Below, piece by piece: positions 54,373 through 64,000 of a stretch of DNA of 64,000 nucleotides (the first letter of the stretch is position 1; each line of letters opens with the position of its first letter). The translations under genes and the position numbers were made by a program. Under the pieces are notes generated by a model. The model was not told where the DNA came from. It did not search any database and saw only the letters and a program-made list of their open reading frames with translations. The DNA is from SAR86 cluster bacterium. Lineage in GTDB: Bacteria > Pseudomonadota > Gammaproteobacteria > Pseudomonadales > Pseudohongiellaceae. The stretch covers positions 31,900-95,899 of the forward strand of contig NVVJ01000007.1 of the NCBI GenBank assembly GCA_002402175.1, read 5' to 3'.

Positions 54373-55224
54373 TTAACGATCTTCTTCGTCTTTATCATTA
54401 ACAATAATAATTGTGTACTCTTGCCAGAGTTTGTCTACCTCTTGTTGCAAGCGACTTTCTTCTTCCTGCGATAGCCATTCGAGTCGAACCTGATCAGCAA
54501 GCTCATTCAGAGGTGGGATTTTGGACTCGGTTCTTTCTCTAACGCGCAGCCAATGCTGGCCGCGATTGCTTATAAAAGGGCCGGTCCATATATTAGCGGC
54601 GGCAGCAAAAACTTCACTGGCAAACGCTGATTCAAAAATATTGGCGAGGTCCACGGCATTAATATTGCCAAGCGTCGAGACATTTCCGGCTTCTAGTTGA
54701 AGCAGAACGCTAGGTTCGGCTCCTGCCTGTAATCCAGTAAGTATTTGCGAAGATAACTCGCTGGTAGTATTAAATACCAGTTCATCCACGGTTACTGTGG
54801 ATGGATATTCATACCGCTGCCTATTTTCTTGATAGTAAATTGACAATTCGTCGACGGATGGCTGAATAATATTTCCACTAAGAACGTGGCGCATTTTTTG
54901 CGCCAGTATGTCGTGTATGCGCTCGTCATTGTCCAGGTTCATTTTTATCGCCTCGCGAACCAATATTTGCTCCTGGATATAAGTTGCGGCTATTAGTTGT
55001 CGCTGCTCTTCGTTCAACTCAGCGCCAGTGGATATTTCCTGTAAAAAAATACGTGCATCAATTTCTTTCTGATCAAGCTCCAGCACATTTTTATTATTCA
55101 ATTGCGTAAAGGAGTAGAAAGCGAATATGAGCGCAGCTATTAGAAAAAAGTGCACTGTGGGCTCGTGCAAAATTTTGAACAAAAGTGAGGGTGGCTGCGA
55201 AGTCTGTTTGTCGGTGTTAGTCAT
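54373..55224 (-). CDS. PpiC-like peptidyl-prolyl isomerase, membrane-anchored
   Basis: The ATG at 55224 gives MTNTDKQTSQP; longer in-frame starts reach 55335 but overlap the divergent gene. One membrane span (VHFFLIAALIFAFYSF) anchors a periplasmic domain with SurA/PpiC-like helical N-domain (EQRQLIAATYIQEQILVREA) and a parvulin-like segment near YEYPSTVTVDELVFN and GPFISNRGQHWLRVRE. It probably assists folding of the HupE-like partner or outer-membrane proteins. It forms a two-gene unit with the HupE/UreJ gene. Confidence 0.78.
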   Translation of the reverse strand: MTNTDKQTSQPPSLLFKILHEPTVHFFLIAALIFAFYSFTQLNNKNVLELDQKEIDARIFLQEISTGAELNEEQRQLIAATYIQEQILVREAIKMNLDNDERIHDILAQKMRHVLSGNIIQPSVDELSIYYQENRQRYEYPSTVTVDELVFNTTSELSSQILTGLQAGAEPSVLLQLEAGNVSTLGNINAVDLANIFESAFASEVFAAAANIWTGPFISNRGQHWLRVRERTESKIPPLNELADQVRLEWLSQEEESRLQQEVDKLWQEYTIIIVNDKDEEDR

Positions 55225-55386
55225 GGTGGTTTCATTTGCTATCAGGGGCTGCTTAGTAATGAGAGAGTAAATTCTGGCAGAGATTGATGCAAGTACCTTA
55301 AACCCCTTGTATATTATGGATACATGGGACTCCATTCGTTAATTAGTATTGCCGTACGGGCAGAACTGACTATAGGGCGCACATTT

Positions 55387-56439
55387 ATGTGGTTATCAAC
55401 TCGGAACTTTCCAACTCTAAGCTTTCAATTTTTAACCGGTCTTTATTCCAAGCGTTGCGGCGCAGCCTTTATAGCGATGGTTATGCTGGCTAATTCGGCC
55501 GTGTCAGTATCGGCGGATGCGCCGGAAATGCCTGATATTACTCGTCTGGGAGGCGGCCCCATTATTGTTCCTGATATGGATAATACAATGGGAAGTAATA
55601 TTCAGGGACCTTCGCTAATTCGAGTTCCAGACTGGGTTGATGATCCCTTAGGAAAATACTATCTCTATTTTGCTGATCATCGTGGCACCTATATCAGGCT
55701 AGCCTACGCCGATGAATTAACCGGGCCCTGGCATATGCACGAAACTGGCTCATTGCAGCTGGAACAGTCTCATTTTCCGACTACATGCCCTCCCTGTTCA
55801 TTAGCGCAGGGGAGGAGTGCGGCATTATATGCTCATATCGCCTCTCCAGATGTCCATATAGACAACGAGAATCAGCAGATAATTATGTATATTCACGGGC
55901 GTGATGTGGGTCAGCAGATTACTCGGGCAGCAGTATCTAAAGACGGTTTACACTTCGAAGGCCGGCCTGAAAATCTGGGTAGGCCTTATTTCAGGGTTAT
56001 TGAACATGGTGCTTATCATTATGCCATGTCAATGCCTGGGTATTTGTATCGCTCCAGCGATGGTTTGACAAATTTTCAGGAAGGGCCGCGTTTCTTTAAC
56101 GACAATATGCGCCATAGCGCTTTGCTGATTCGGAATAATAAACTGCATGTGTTCTGGACTCAGGCCGGCCATGTGCCAGAAAGGATTTTTATGTCCACAA
56201 TCGAAATGACTGGCGACTGGATGGACTGGACAGAATCTGAGCCGATAGAAGTTTTACGGCCACAGACACAGTGGGAGGGGGCTAGCCTGGAGCTTGCTCC
56301 ATCGAGGCGTGGACATATTGATGAGCGAGTTAATCAATTGCGGGACCCTGCAATCTTTGAAGAAGATGGCAATATATATCTTCTGTACTCCATCGCCGGT
56401 GAGCATGGCATTGCAATTGCGAAAGTGAATTTTAACTAA
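55387..56439 (+). CDS. GH43-like five-bladed propeller protein, secreted
   Basis: The ATG at 55387 begins a long N-region before a hydrophobic stretch (FIAMVMLANSAVSVSADA); ATG 55324 is an upstream alternative. The mature part has GPSLIRVPDW, GKYYLYFADHRG, ASPDVHI, RVIEHGAYHYAMSMPG and LRDPAIFEEDGNIYLLYS, the repeated WxDP/YLYY-type blades of GH43/GH32-like enzymes. A catalytic acidic triad is plausible but not certain. It may trim or bind carbohydrates outside the cell. The next gene begins at its stop codon. Confidence 0.75.
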   Translation: MWLSTRNFPTLSFQFLTGLYSKRCGAAFIAMVMLANSAVSVSADAPEMPDITRLGGGPIIVPDMDNTMGSNIQGPSLIRVPDWVDDPLGKYYLYFADHRGTYIRLAYADELTGPWHMHETGSLQLEQSHFPTTCPPCSLAQGRSAALYAHIASPDVHIDNENQQIIMYIHGRDVGQQITRAAVSKDGLHFEGRPENLGRPYFRVIEHGAYHYAMSMPGYLYRSSDGLTNFQEGPRFFNDNMRHSALLIRNNKLHVFWTQAGHVPERIFMSTIEMTGDWMDWTESEPIEVLRPQTQWEGASLELAPSRRGHIDERVNQLRDPAIFEEDGNIYLLYSIAGEHGIAIAKVNFN

Positions 56440-57173
56440 TGGATATGCTGTCCAGCAAATTTCTCGATTCCTGCCGCCGTGATAAAGGCAGGGTTTTACG
56501 TGGCGAGAACATGACTCGTATCGAAACCTTCGTAGATGCCGCCTTTGCTTTTGCTTTTACCATGCTAGTAATCAGCATCGATAATATTCCTGATACCACT
56601 AATGAATTACTGGCGTTGTCGCAAGATATTCCTGCTTTCATACTTAGTTGCGCTGTTGTTGGGTCAATCTGGGTGGCGCATTCGACCTGGAGCCGTACCT
56701 TCGGCCTGCAAGATGGAGTGACCATCGTCCTAAGTTTGGCGTTGGTTGTTTTGGTTCTTATCTTTGTCTACCCGATTAAGTTAATGATACAGGTGTCTGT
56801 AATGTATCTAAGTAACGGGCGTATAGGAATGCAGCCTTCGGAGAATATGGAGTGGACTGATGCGGCTAATTTATTTGCGTATTTTGGTTTAGGTCTTATT
56901 AGTCTGTCTGTCATTCTGATTGCGTTTTATCAGAATGCACTTAGATACAAAGTTGAATTAGGGCTAAATGAGATTGAGCTGTATTTTTGTCGTCGCTCTT
57001 CTTTTGTCTGGTTGGTGGTAGCGATGACTGCTGCTTTGTCCTGTATTTTGGCCAAATTCTTTCTTACCGAGGAAAATATTTCCACGGCAGGGTTACTTTA
57101 TAATTCATTGGTCCTTACTATTCCTGCGGTCAATTACATTGGGGCAAAATATTCTAATTCACCAGCTTTTTAG
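56439..57173 (+). CDS. TMEM175/DUF1211 family potassium-channel-like protein
   Basis: A 244-residue membrane protein with about six spans. RIETFVDAAFAFAFTMLVIS is the TMEM175 first-helix motif (R-x3-F-x-D-A), known to form the selectivity filter of these potassium channels. The second half (SFVWLVVAMTAALSCILA, NSLVLTIPAVNYIG) is typical of the bacterial members. It starts at the TAATG junction with the propeller gene, so the two may be coupled, although their functions look unrelated. Confidence 0.85.
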   Translation: MDMLSSKFLDSCRRDKGRVLRGENMTRIETFVDAAFAFAFTMLVISIDNIPDTTNELLALSQDIPAFILSCAVVGSIWVAHSTWSRTFGLQDGVTIVLSLALVVLVLIFVYPIKLMIQVSVMYLSNGRIGMQPSENMEWTDAANLFAYFGLGLISLSVILIAFYQNALRYKVELGLNEIELYFCRRSSFVWLVVAMTAALSCILAKFFLTEENISTAGLLYNSLVLTIPAVNYIGAKYSNSPAF

Positions 57174-57237
57174 TTCTCCTGTAAGTCCACAACACGAAGC
57201 CATATAGCCGCCATATCGATAACAACCGTTTCTAATC

Positions 57238-57266
57238 TGTACAAGCCTCGTGACTCTCTGTATAAT
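57238..57266 (+). promoter_or_regulatory. sigma-70 promoter of guaB
   Basis: TGTACA, a 17-bp spacer and a perfect TATAAT (57261-57266). The -35 matches only four of six consensus bases. It lies 28 bp before the guaB ATG. Confidence 0.6.
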
Positions 57267-57293
57267 CTCCGTTTTGTAGATGGTGGTAATCTC

Positions 57294-58760
57294 ATGTTAC
57301 GTATCGCTGAAGAGGCTTTAACATTTGATGATGTTCTACTTCTGCCTGCCCACTCTGTAGTTCTTCCTAAAACAGTTACTCTTAATACTCGATTGACGCG
57401 TTCGATTGCGCTCAACATTCCTCTTATTTCGTCTGCTATGGATACGGTTACTGAATCGCGTCTGGCTATAGCGATGGCGCAGGAAGGTGGACTGGGTGTG
57501 CTGCACAAGAGTATGAGTGTGGAAAATCAGGCGAAAGAAGTTCGCATCGTTAAGAAATATGAAAGTGGTGTGGTCAAAGACCCAATTACAATTCCGGTTA
57601 CAGCAACCATACGAGATTTGGCAAGTAAAATGCAGGAGTATGCTATATCCGGCATGCCAGTGATGGATAGCACGGGCCTGGTTGGTATTGTAACCAGTCG
57701 TGATGTGCGCTTTGAAGGTAACCTGGACGCGAAAGTTGAGTCCATTATGACGCCTAAAGACAAACTGGTTACGGTTAAAGAAGACTTTGAGCTTGATGAA
57801 GTCAAAGAGTTGTTGCATCGGCATCGTATTGAAAAAATACTGGTGGTGAACAAGGACTTTGATTTACGTGGCCTTATTACTCTCAAAGATATTCGCAAAT
57901 CAGAAGATTTTCCTAATGCCTGTAAAGATGAACAAGGCAGGCTTCGCGCAGCGGCGGCTGTGGGAACAGGTGCAGATACAGCGGATCGTGTAGATGCGAT
58001 TGTCGAGGCGGGAGTCGATGTTGTCATAGTTGACACATCGCATGGGCACTCTCAATTTGTGCTGGATAAGGTTAGGTACATTAAGACTAAATACCCCGAA
58101 ATTTCAGTCATTGGTGGCAATATCGCAACAGCCGATGCAGCTAGAGCTCTGGTTAAAGCCGGCGCAGATGCCGTTAAGGTAGGAATAGGCCCTGGCTCTA
58201 TTTGTACTACACGTATCGTAACCGGTGTTGGTGTTCCACAAATGACCGCCGTAGCAAATGTAGTTGAGGCGGTTAAAGACACGGATGTTTGCGTGATCTC
58301 CGATGGAGGTATTCGCTACTCTGGCGATATAGCCAAAGTGCTGGCTGCCGGTGCTCATGTTGTCATGATTGGTAGCTTGCTAGCTGGCTCGGAAGAGGCA
58401 CCAGGCGAAGTTGAACTCTATCAGGGGCGTAGTTATAAAGCCTATCGCGGAATGGGTTCTTTAGGTGCCATGTCACATTCTCAAGGTTCCAGTGATCGTT
58501 ATTTTCAGGATTCTGATTCTGCAGATAAGCTAGTGCCAGAAGGCATTGAAGGCCGCGTACCCTATAAAGGGCCTATGTCAGCAATTATTCATCAGTTAAT
58601 GGGCGGTGTACGTTCCAGTATGGGGCTAACCGGCTGTGCTGATATCGAAGCGATGCGAACCAAGACTCAGTTCGTAAAAATTACCGCATCAGGTATGAGT
58701 GAATCACACGTTCACGATGTGAGTATCACTAAGGAAGCTCCGAATTACCGTGTTTCATAG
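57294..58760 (+). CDS. guaB: IMP dehydrogenase
   Basis: A 488-residue enzyme, full length. [13 protein letters not shown] begins the barrel. Two CBS domains span residues about 90-205 ([35 protein letters not shown]). The catalytic loop GPGSICTTR carries the active Cys, and [10 protein letters not shown] is the flap region. It converts IMP to XMP in guanine nucleotide synthesis. guaA follows 34 bp downstream, giving the usual guaBA operon. Confidence 0.98.
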   Translation: MLRIAEEALTFDDVLLLPAHSVVLPKTVTLNTRLTRSIALNIPLISSAMDTVTESRLAIAMAQEGGLGVLHKSMSVENQAKEVRIVKKYESGVVKDPITIPVTATIRDLASKMQEYAISGMPVMDSTGLVGIVTSRDVRFEGNLDAKVESIMTPKDKLVTVKEDFELDEVKELLHRHRIEKILVVNKDFDLRGLITLKDIRKSEDFPNACKDEQGRLRAAAAVGTGADTADRVDAIVEAGVDVVIVDTSHGHSQFVLDKVRYIKTKYPEISVIGGNIATADAARALVKAGADAVKVGIGPGSICTTRIVTGVGVPQMTAVANVVEAVKDTDVCVISDGGIRYSGDIAKVLAAGAHVVMIGSLLAGSEEAPGEVELYQGRSYKAYRGMGSLGAMSHSQGSSDRYFQDSDSADKLVPEGIEGRVPYKGPMSAIIHQLMGGVRSSMGLTGCADIEAMRTKTQFVKITASGMSESHVHDVSITKEAPNYRVS

Positions 58761-58794
58761 TCCACAAGACAGCAAACAAACTAGAAAGAAGTGA

Positions 58795-60375
58795 ATGACT
58801 AAAGCAAATATTCATAGCCAGAAAATTCTAATTCTGGATTTCGGTTCTCAATATACACAACTGATCGCACGGCGAGTTCGTGAGTTAGGTGTATATTGTG
58901 AAATTTGGGATTATGCAGTAGATGAGGAATTGTTTAGAGAATTTAATCCTCAGGGAGTAATTTTTTCAGGCAGCCCCGAATCAGCAAATACTCACGAGTC
59001 ACCGCTTCCGCCTGAATTTATTTACGACGCCAAACAGCCGATATTGGGTATCTGTTATGGCATGCAAGTCATGGCAGAACGATTCGGCGGTAAAGTCGAA
59101 GCGTCGAGTAAATCGGAATTTGGTTTTGCAAAAGTTGATGTGCTCACCGCAAACAAATTGTTTGATGGCATTGAGGATCGACTCAATGACGCAGGGCAAC
59201 CGCAGCTTGATGTATGGATGAGCCACGGTGATAAAGTCACTGAAGTTCCTTCTGGATTCAATCTTGTTGCAAGCACCCAAAGCGCGCCCATCGCTGCTAT
59301 GGGAGACGACTCACGTAGCTATTACGGCATTCAATTTCACCCGGAAGTTACCCACACTCTTCAGGGTGAACGACTATTGGAACGCTTTATTCATGGCATT
59401 TGCGGCTGCGAACCATTGTGGACTTCAGCTAACATTATTGAAGATGCTATAGCGACGGTCAGAGAAAAAGTTGGCAGCGATAAAGTACTGCTGGGTTTGT
59501 CAGGCGGAGTCGATTCGTCTGTGGTCGCTGCACTTTTACAAAAAGCCATTGGCGATCAATTAACTTGCGTATTTGTAGACAATGGATTGCTGCGCCTGCA
59601 CGAAGGTGATCAGGTAATGGCCATGTTTTCCAAAAATATGGGAGTGAAGGTGATTCGAGTGGATGCGGAAGAACGCTTTCTGTCAAAACTTACCGGAGTT
59701 GATGACCCTGAACAAAAAAGAAAAATAATTGGTAACACTTTCATTGACGTGTTTGATGAAGAAGCAAACAAATTGCAGGGCGTAAACTGGTTAGCTCAAG
59801 GCACAATCTACCCCGATGTAATTGAGTCAGCCGGTTCCAAAACCGGAAAAGCCCATTTGATAAAATCCCATCACAATGTAGGTGGACTGCCCGACGACAT
59901 GAAAATGGAATTAGTCGAGCCGCTGCGAGAGTTATTTAAAGACGAGGTTCGAAAAATTGGTGTTGAGTTAGGGCTGCCTTATGAAATGGTTTATCGACAT
60001 CCGTTTCCAGGGCCAGGTCTTGGCGTGCGAGTTCTTGGCGAGGTCAAAAAAGAATATTGCGATATATTGCGTCAAGCCGATGCAATCTTTATGGAAGAAT
60101 TACATCGCTCTGATACGTACAACAAGGTTAGCCAGGCTTTTGCCGTATTCTTGCCAATAAAGTCCGTTGGTGTGGTTGGTGATGCGCGTCGTTACTCTTA
60201 TGTCATCACTCTACGAGCGGTGGAGACTATTGATTTCATGACAGCCCGATGGGCAAGGCTCGACCCAGAACTTCTGGAAACCATTTCCAATCGCATAATG
60301 AACGAAATTATTGATGTGTCACGTGTCGCTTACGATATTTCCAGCAAACCGCCAGCCACTATCGAGTGGGAGTAA
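58795..60375 (+). CDS. guaA: GMP synthase (glutamine-hydrolysing)
   Basis: A 526-residue enzyme. The class I glutaminase has ILGICYGMQ with the nucleophile Cys and YGIQFHPEV with its His. The ATP-pyrophosphatase domain has [12 protein letters not shown] (PP-loop). The C-terminal dimerisation domain ends [11 protein letters not shown], as in the family. It aminates XMP to GMP. It is the second gene of the guaBA operon. Confidence 0.98.
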   Translation: MTKANIHSQKILILDFGSQYTQLIARRVRELGVYCEIWDYAVDEELFREFNPQGVIFSGSPESANTHESPLPPEFIYDAKQPILGICYGMQVMAERFGGKVEASSKSEFGFAKVDVLTANKLFDGIEDRLNDAGQPQLDVWMSHGDKVTEVPSGFNLVASTQSAPIAAMGDDSRSYYGIQFHPEVTHTLQGERLLERFIHGICGCEPLWTSANIIEDAIATVREKVGSDKVLLGLSGGVDSSVVAALLQKAIGDQLTCVFVDNGLLRLHEGDQVMAMFSKNMGVKVIRVDAEERFLSKLTGVDDPEQKRKIIGNTFIDVFDEEANKLQGVNWLAQGTIYPDVIESAGSKTGKAHLIKSHHNVGGLPDDMKMELVEPLRELFKDEVRKIGVELGLPYEMVYRHPFPGPGLGVRVLGEVKKEYCDILRQADAIFMEELHRSDTYNKVSQAFAVFLPIKSVGVVGDARRYSYVITLRAVETIDFMTARWARLDPELLETISNRIMNEIIDVSRVAYDISSKPPATIEWE

Positions 60376-60423
60376 CCTTTACTCTAACTGGTAATTTAAC
60401 CGTCTTCACGAACTTTCTCGCCC

Positions 60424-61083
60424 ATGAAACTACTCTTAGTTAAATCGATTCCAAAAGTTTTCTGGAGTTCTGACAATCCATTAAACTTTAAACCTAAAAT
60501 TTCTACCGTTGCTATTTTATGCATTGGATTAGTTATTTTTGGTTTGGGTGAGGCTTTGCTTATAGTGGCGGGTATTGGAGTTAGCCCCTGGACAGTACTT
60601 TCTCAGGGGGTTTCATCCATTAGTGGCTTGAGTATTGGTGTATCTACTTTTGTGATCAGTATCGCTGTATTGGTCTTCTGGATTCCCTTGTCTCAATCCC
60701 CCGGTATTGGCACTGTGTTAAATGCCATAATTATATCGGCGGCGTTAGAGCTATCACTGCCTTATTTACCTCATCCAGACTTACTTATTCTGAAAGCTGT
60801 TGAAGTTGTTGTTGGGATTTTGTTTGTAGGGTTAGGAAGTGGCTTGTACTTAATTGCAAATTTAGGGCCTGGACCACGTGACGGATTAATGACGGGCTTA
60901 CAGAGAGTAACGGGTTTTCCCGTGGCAAGGGTTCGAACAGCAATCGAAATTACTGTAGTAGTGCTTGGCTGGTCCTTAGGCGGCACAGTAGGGGTGGGCA
61001 CCTTGTTGTTTGCATTCGGTATAGGGCCTTCGGTTTCAATTGGATTGTTTGCAGTTCACTATTTTTCTCAAAAAACAAAGTAG
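60424..61083 (+). CDS. YczE/YyaS/YitT-family membrane protein
   Basis: A 219-residue protein with five or six predicted spans. GLGEALLIVAGIGVSPWTVLSQG and LGSGLYLIANLGPGPRDGLMTGL are the characteristic repeated motifs of the YczE/YyaS/YitT group. Its transport role is not known. It lies between guaA and tadA on the same strand, 8 bp before tadA. Confidence 0.88.
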   Translation: MKLLLVKSIPKVFWSSDNPLNFKPKISTVAILCIGLVIFGLGEALLIVAGIGVSPWTVLSQGVSSISGLSIGVSTFVISIAVLVFWIPLSQSPGIGTVLNAIIISAALELSLPYLPHPDLLILKAVEVVVGILFVGLGSGLYLIANLGPGPRDGLMTGLQRVTGFPVARVRTAIEITVVVLGWSLGGTVGVGTLLFAFGIGPSVSIGLFAVHYFSQKTK

Positions 61084-61091
61084 AGTTAGTC

Positions 61092-61586
61092 ATGGCGCTC
61101 GAGAAAGAAAACCCTGATTCAGAACAGTACAAAATTCATGAAAAATGGATGGCTGAAGCTCTTGAGCTTGCGCATCAGGCGGCGTCGTACAATGAAGTTC
61201 CTGTTGGGGCTGTAGTTATCGAAAACGGGAATATTATTGGTCGTGGTTTTAATCAGCCCATACGCACGAATGACCCGACGGCACATGCTGAGATAGTAGC
61301 TCTTAGAGATGCAGCACAACATAAGAATAACTACCGGCTCCCAAATTCGACGCTCTATGTCACTATTGAGCCCTGTACTATGTGTCTTGGGGCATTAATA
61401 CATGCCAGAACAGGCTTGCTGGTTTTTGGAGCCGCCGAGCCCCGCGCAGGTGCTGTGCTTAGCCGTCCGATTATGCTCGATAGCGAGCACTACAATCACC
61501 AGATAGTATATTTAGATGGAGTAAGAGATTCAGAGTGCGGCGATGTGTTAAAGGAGTTCTTCAAAAGAAGACGGCTTGCCAAATAA
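61092..61586 (+). CDS. tadA: tRNA-specific adenosine-34 deaminase
   Basis: A 164-residue zinc deaminase. HAEIVALRDAA supplies the metal His and catalytic Glu, and PCTMCLGAL the two zinc Cys residues. It edits A34 to inosine in tRNA-Arg (ACG). The position after guaA is usual in gammaproteobacteria. Confidence 0.95.
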   Translation: MALEKENPDSEQYKIHEKWMAEALELAHQAASYNEVPVGAVVIENGNIIGRGFNQPIRTNDPTAHAEIVALRDAAQHKNNYRLPNSTLYVTIEPCTMCLGALIHARTGLLVFGAAEPRAGAVLSRPIMLDSEHYNHQIVYLDGVRDSECGDVLKEFFKRRRLAK

Positions 61587-61658
61587 CTTGCCAAAGACCG
61601 AGACAGCTTGTATAAATCCATGAGATTGCCCACATACTAAGAGGCAAAGATTCAAATT

Positions 61659-62198
61659 ATGCTTAAACGCTCAACATCACCCCGATTTCTATCGTTACTA
61701 ACTGTAGTGCTTGCCCTCAGTGCATGCTCCAGTATTTCTATTCCCTATAAGGCCTATCTCGGTGATCCGCGTCAGGACATGCAATTAGCAACGGTGGAAG
61801 GTGCCAGTTTTTCACGGTTGGAATATATTAATCGTTATATCGATACAGTTCGCTTTATGACAGTGGATGATATCCCCATAAGCAATAGCGACCGGCATGA
61901 GTCGATTCAAATCACCCCCGGCTTTCATGAGCTGAGAGTGTATTTTTCCTGGGATATGGGCAGCCAGCGAGGATTAGCGCCAGCCATGGTTGATTATGCT
62001 CGAACGCGGGATCATATTAGTCGCACACTGCGCTTTAATGCCAGAGCAGGTGAGCTGTATATTGTTAAAGCTGAGCCTACTTTTAGTGCGCGTTATAAAG
62101 ATATAACCACGCTGTCTCATGTTGATTTCTGGGTGGAAGACCAGGCGGGTAATGAAATAGTCTCCAAGGAAGAAGGCCGCTTCGTTTCTGTTCAGTAA
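61659..62198 (+). CDS. lipoprotein of unknown function
   Basis: A 179-residue lipoprotein; the signal sequence ends LSACSS with lipidated Cys at about residue 23. The mature part contains YLGDPRQDMQLATVEG, PGFHELRVYFSWDMG, ARAGELYIVKAEPTF and FWVEDQAGNEIVS. It looks like a small envelope beta-domain protein. No family is recognised. It stands between tadA and purL, where mltF is found in some relatives. Confidence 0.75.
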   Translation: MLKRSTSPRFLSLLTVVLALSACSSISIPYKAYLGDPRQDMQLATVEGASFSRLEYINRYIDTVRFMTVDDIPISNSDRHESIQITPGFHELRVYFSWDMGSQRGLAPAMVDYARTRDHISRTLRFNARAGELYIVKAEPTFSARYKDITTLSHVDFWVEDQAGNEIVSKEEGRFVSVQ

Positions 62199-62359
62199 TT
62201 CTGCCGCAGGCTTTGTGTAGTCAAGCTACCACTGTTGAAAATAGTTGCAGGTGGTGCTCTTTTTTCCTGAATTCAAAAGCCAAATCCATTATCATGGCGG
62301 CTCCTTAAGTTTGGTGTTTTAGACACCTGTTTTCGCATCTACCAGCCAGGACTACATCA

Positions 62360-64000
62360 ATGCAAGCGATGTTTGGGGCAGTAGCTCTTTCCGCATTCAA
62401 GACCACCAACTTACTTAAAAGCATCCAGGCCAAACTCCCTTCGGTAAATTCTCTCTCTGCGCAATTTGTTCACTTAGTGGATGCTAGCGCTGATCTTGAT
62501 GAAAGCGAAATGCTCGCCCTGCAGTCATTGCTGGAATACGGTGCGACATTCTCTTCCAAGAGCGATCAAACGCTGTCGATTCGCCGCGTCGTTGTGCCTC
62601 GACCTGGCACTATTTCGCCCTGGTCCAGCAAGGCAACCGACATTTTGCACAACTGCGGCATGGCAAAGGTTCGCCGTGTTGAGCGTGGGACTGTGTTTAC
62701 CCTTGGACTTAATAAAGACCTGACTGAGCCGGAAAGCAAAGTGCTTGATCAGTTTCTTCATGACAGAATGACACAGCTTGTGCTAGATGAAATTGAACAG
62801 ACTAGCTGTCTATTCAACAGCGCAGAGCCTAAGCCAGTGATGCCAGTGGACATCCTGAATGACGGTAAGTCGGCCTTGACTGAAGCCAATTCGAAATTGG
62901 GACTGGCGTTGGCCGACGACGAAATTGACTATCTGTTTGATCAGTTTAAGGGATTGAACCGTAATCCCAATGACATCGAACTGATGATGTTCGCACAGGC
63001 CAATTCAGAACACTGTAGGCACAAAATATTTAATGCCAGCTGGGCTATCGATGGAGAATCTCAGCCAAATTCTCTGTTCGGGATGATTCGCAATACGCAC
63101 AAGCAGTCTCCCGAGAATGTGTTATCAGCTTATTCAGATAATGCCGCGGTAATGCGCGGGCACGATAGTGCGCGTTTTTTCCCCGACCCTGTTTCTCATC
63201 AATATGGCTATACCAATGAGCCGGTGCATATATTGATGAAAGTTGAAACCCATAATCACCCCACGGCTATCGCTCCTTTCCCTGGGGCATCAACTGGCTC
63301 TGGCGGCGAGATTCGCGACGAGGGCGCGACCGGGAAGGGCTCTAAACCAAAAGCCGGGCTTACAGGTTTTAGTGTTTCGAATTTAAAAATCCCAAACCTG
63401 CCGCAGCCCTGGGAAAAAGATTTCGGTAAGCCTGCGCATATCGTGTCGGCATTGGACATTATGCTCGAGGGGCCAATCGGTGGCGCGTCATTTAATAATG
63501 AATTTGGCAGGCCAAATTTGTGTGGTTATTTTCGCAGCTTTGAAGAAGAGCTGATAAATGAAGCCGGTGAAATTGAAGTACGTGGCTATCACAAACCTAT
63601 CATGATCGCCGGTGGTATCGGTCATATTAGAGATGCCCATGTCCTAAAAGAAGAAATTGAAGTTGGAGCTAGAATAATTGTACTTGGTGGCCCTGCCATG
63701 CTTATCGGTTTGGGTGGTGGCGCGGCATCCTCAATGGCATCGGGTACAGGCAACGAAGACCTGGATTTTGCATCAGTGCAGCGCGAAAACCCAGAAATGG
63801 AACGGCGCTGCCAGGAAGTAATTGATCAGTGTTGGCAACTTGGTGACAACAATCCCATCGCTTTTATTCATGACGTTGGGGCAGGGGGTTTGTCTAACGC
63901 CTTGCCCGAGCTGGTCAAAGATGGTGGCCGAGGTGGGGTTTTTCAGCTGCGTGATATTCCAAATGCAGAAAAACAGATGTCGCCTCTGGAAATCTGGTGC
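62360..64000 (+). CDS. purL: phosphoribosylformylglycinamidine synthase, 3' end outside window
   Basis: An open frame of 547 codons runs from ATG 62360 (AGGA upstream) to the right edge. The N-terminus ([15 protein letters not shown], then [21 protein letters not shown]) matches the large PurL form of gammaproteobacteria. [29 protein letters not shown] and [19 protein letters not shown] are the ATP and FGAR-site motifs. It makes FGAM in purine synthesis. The glutaminase domain is beyond the window. Confidence 0.97.
   Translation, partial: MQAMFGAVALSAFKTTNLLKSIQAKLPSVNSLSAQFVHLVDASADLDESEMLALQSLLEYGATFSSKSDQTLSIRRVVVPRPGTISPWSSKATDILHNCGMAKVRRVERGTVFTLGLNKDLTEPESKVLDQFLHDRMTQLVLDEIEQTSCLFNSAEPKPVMPVDILNDGKSALTEANSKLGLALADDEIDYLFDQFKGLNRNPNDIELMMFAQANSEHCRHKIFNASWAIDGESQPNSLFGMIRNTHKQSPENVLSAYSDNAAVMRGHDSARFFPDPVSHQYGYTNEPVHILMKVETHNHPTAIAPFPGASTGSGGEIRDEGATGKGSKPKAGLTGFSVSNLKIPNLPQPWEKDFGKPAHIVSALDIMLEGPIGGASFNNEFGRPNLCGYFRSFEEELINEAGEIEVRGYHKPIMIAGGIGHIRDAHVLKEEIEVGARIIVLGGPAMLIGLGGGAASSMASGTGNEDLDFASVQRENPEMERRCQEVIDQCWQLGDNNPIAFIHDVGAGGLSNALPELVKDGGRGGVFQLRDIPNAEKQMSPLEIWC

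Noticed and set aside
58052..58358. Open frames antisense to guaB
   Set aside because: They overlap the conserved catalytic region of guaB and have no independent support.

Overview
The window looks like chromosome of a free-living, probably marine, gammaproteobacterium of moderate G+C. The housekeeping block at the right (guaB-guaA, a YczE-type membrane gene, tadA, a small lipoprotein gene, purL) resembles the gammaproteobacterial guaB-guaA-tadA-purL neighbourhood. I see no transposase, integrase, CRISPR array, rRNA or tRNA gene. The assignment rests on gene content only.

Positions 1 to about 44,750 are an exopolysaccharide and exosortase A (XrtA/PEP-CTERM) protein-sorting region. From left to right: the 5' part of a secreted unknown; a Wzx-like flippase, a methyltransferase, a propeller protein, a deacetylase and a GT4 transferase; XrtA with its EpsI domain (7.8-9.3 kb); a YcgR-like PilZ protein and a GT2; PrsT TPR lipoprotein; PrsK/PrsR two-component system (14.4-18 kb); a membrane-anchored deacetylase-like protein, a GT4 and an outer-membrane beta-barrel; then a BY-kinase-like ATPase, a Wzz-type chain-length protein and a Wza-type export lipoprotein (21.9-24.8 kb). 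Divergent from these are a VanZ-like protein, the initiating sugar transferase, a UDP-sugar dehydrogenase and GalE (25.2-30.5 kb). A second cluster (31.9-35.9 kb) has a CapK-like adenylate-forming enzyme, a CelD-type acetyltransferase and another glycosyltransferase. Four PEP-CTERM substrate genes lie at 30.7, 36.2, 37.2 and 44.1 kb. A PP-loop-like protein, a YcgR-N-domain protein lacking PilZ, and a sulfate-activation operon (extended CysD, CysNC, DUF2061) sit between them.

The main result is a shared promoter architecture. Each of the four PEP-CTERM genes has a sigma-54 site (TGGYAC-N5-TTGCW, exact GG-N10-GC spacing) and, 50-64 bp upstream of it, a 17-bp dyad reading TGTCR-N7-TTACA towards the gene. 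The cluster also encodes PrsR, a sigma-54 activator with a Fis-type HTH. This implies that PrsK/PrsR/RpoN controls the sorted proteins. Two more copies of the dyad lie upstream of xrtA (9,678) and in the 31.5-31.9 kb gap.

Positions 44.9-57.2 kb are accessory genes: uncharacterised membrane and secreted proteins, cspA, a cupin protein, two paralogous secreted proteins flanking an epoxide-hydrolase-like enzyme, a cytochrome, a Baeyer-Villiger-type monooxygenase, a HupE/UreJ-PpiC pair, a GH43-like protein and a TMEM175-type channel. Positions 57.3-64 kb are nucleotide metabolism, with purL running off the right edge.

Other unusual points are a BY-kinase-like ATPase whose Walker A lysine is Ala, a CysD with a roughly 190-residue N-terminal extension, and two adjacent sugar-nucleotide genes that appear to start with TTG.
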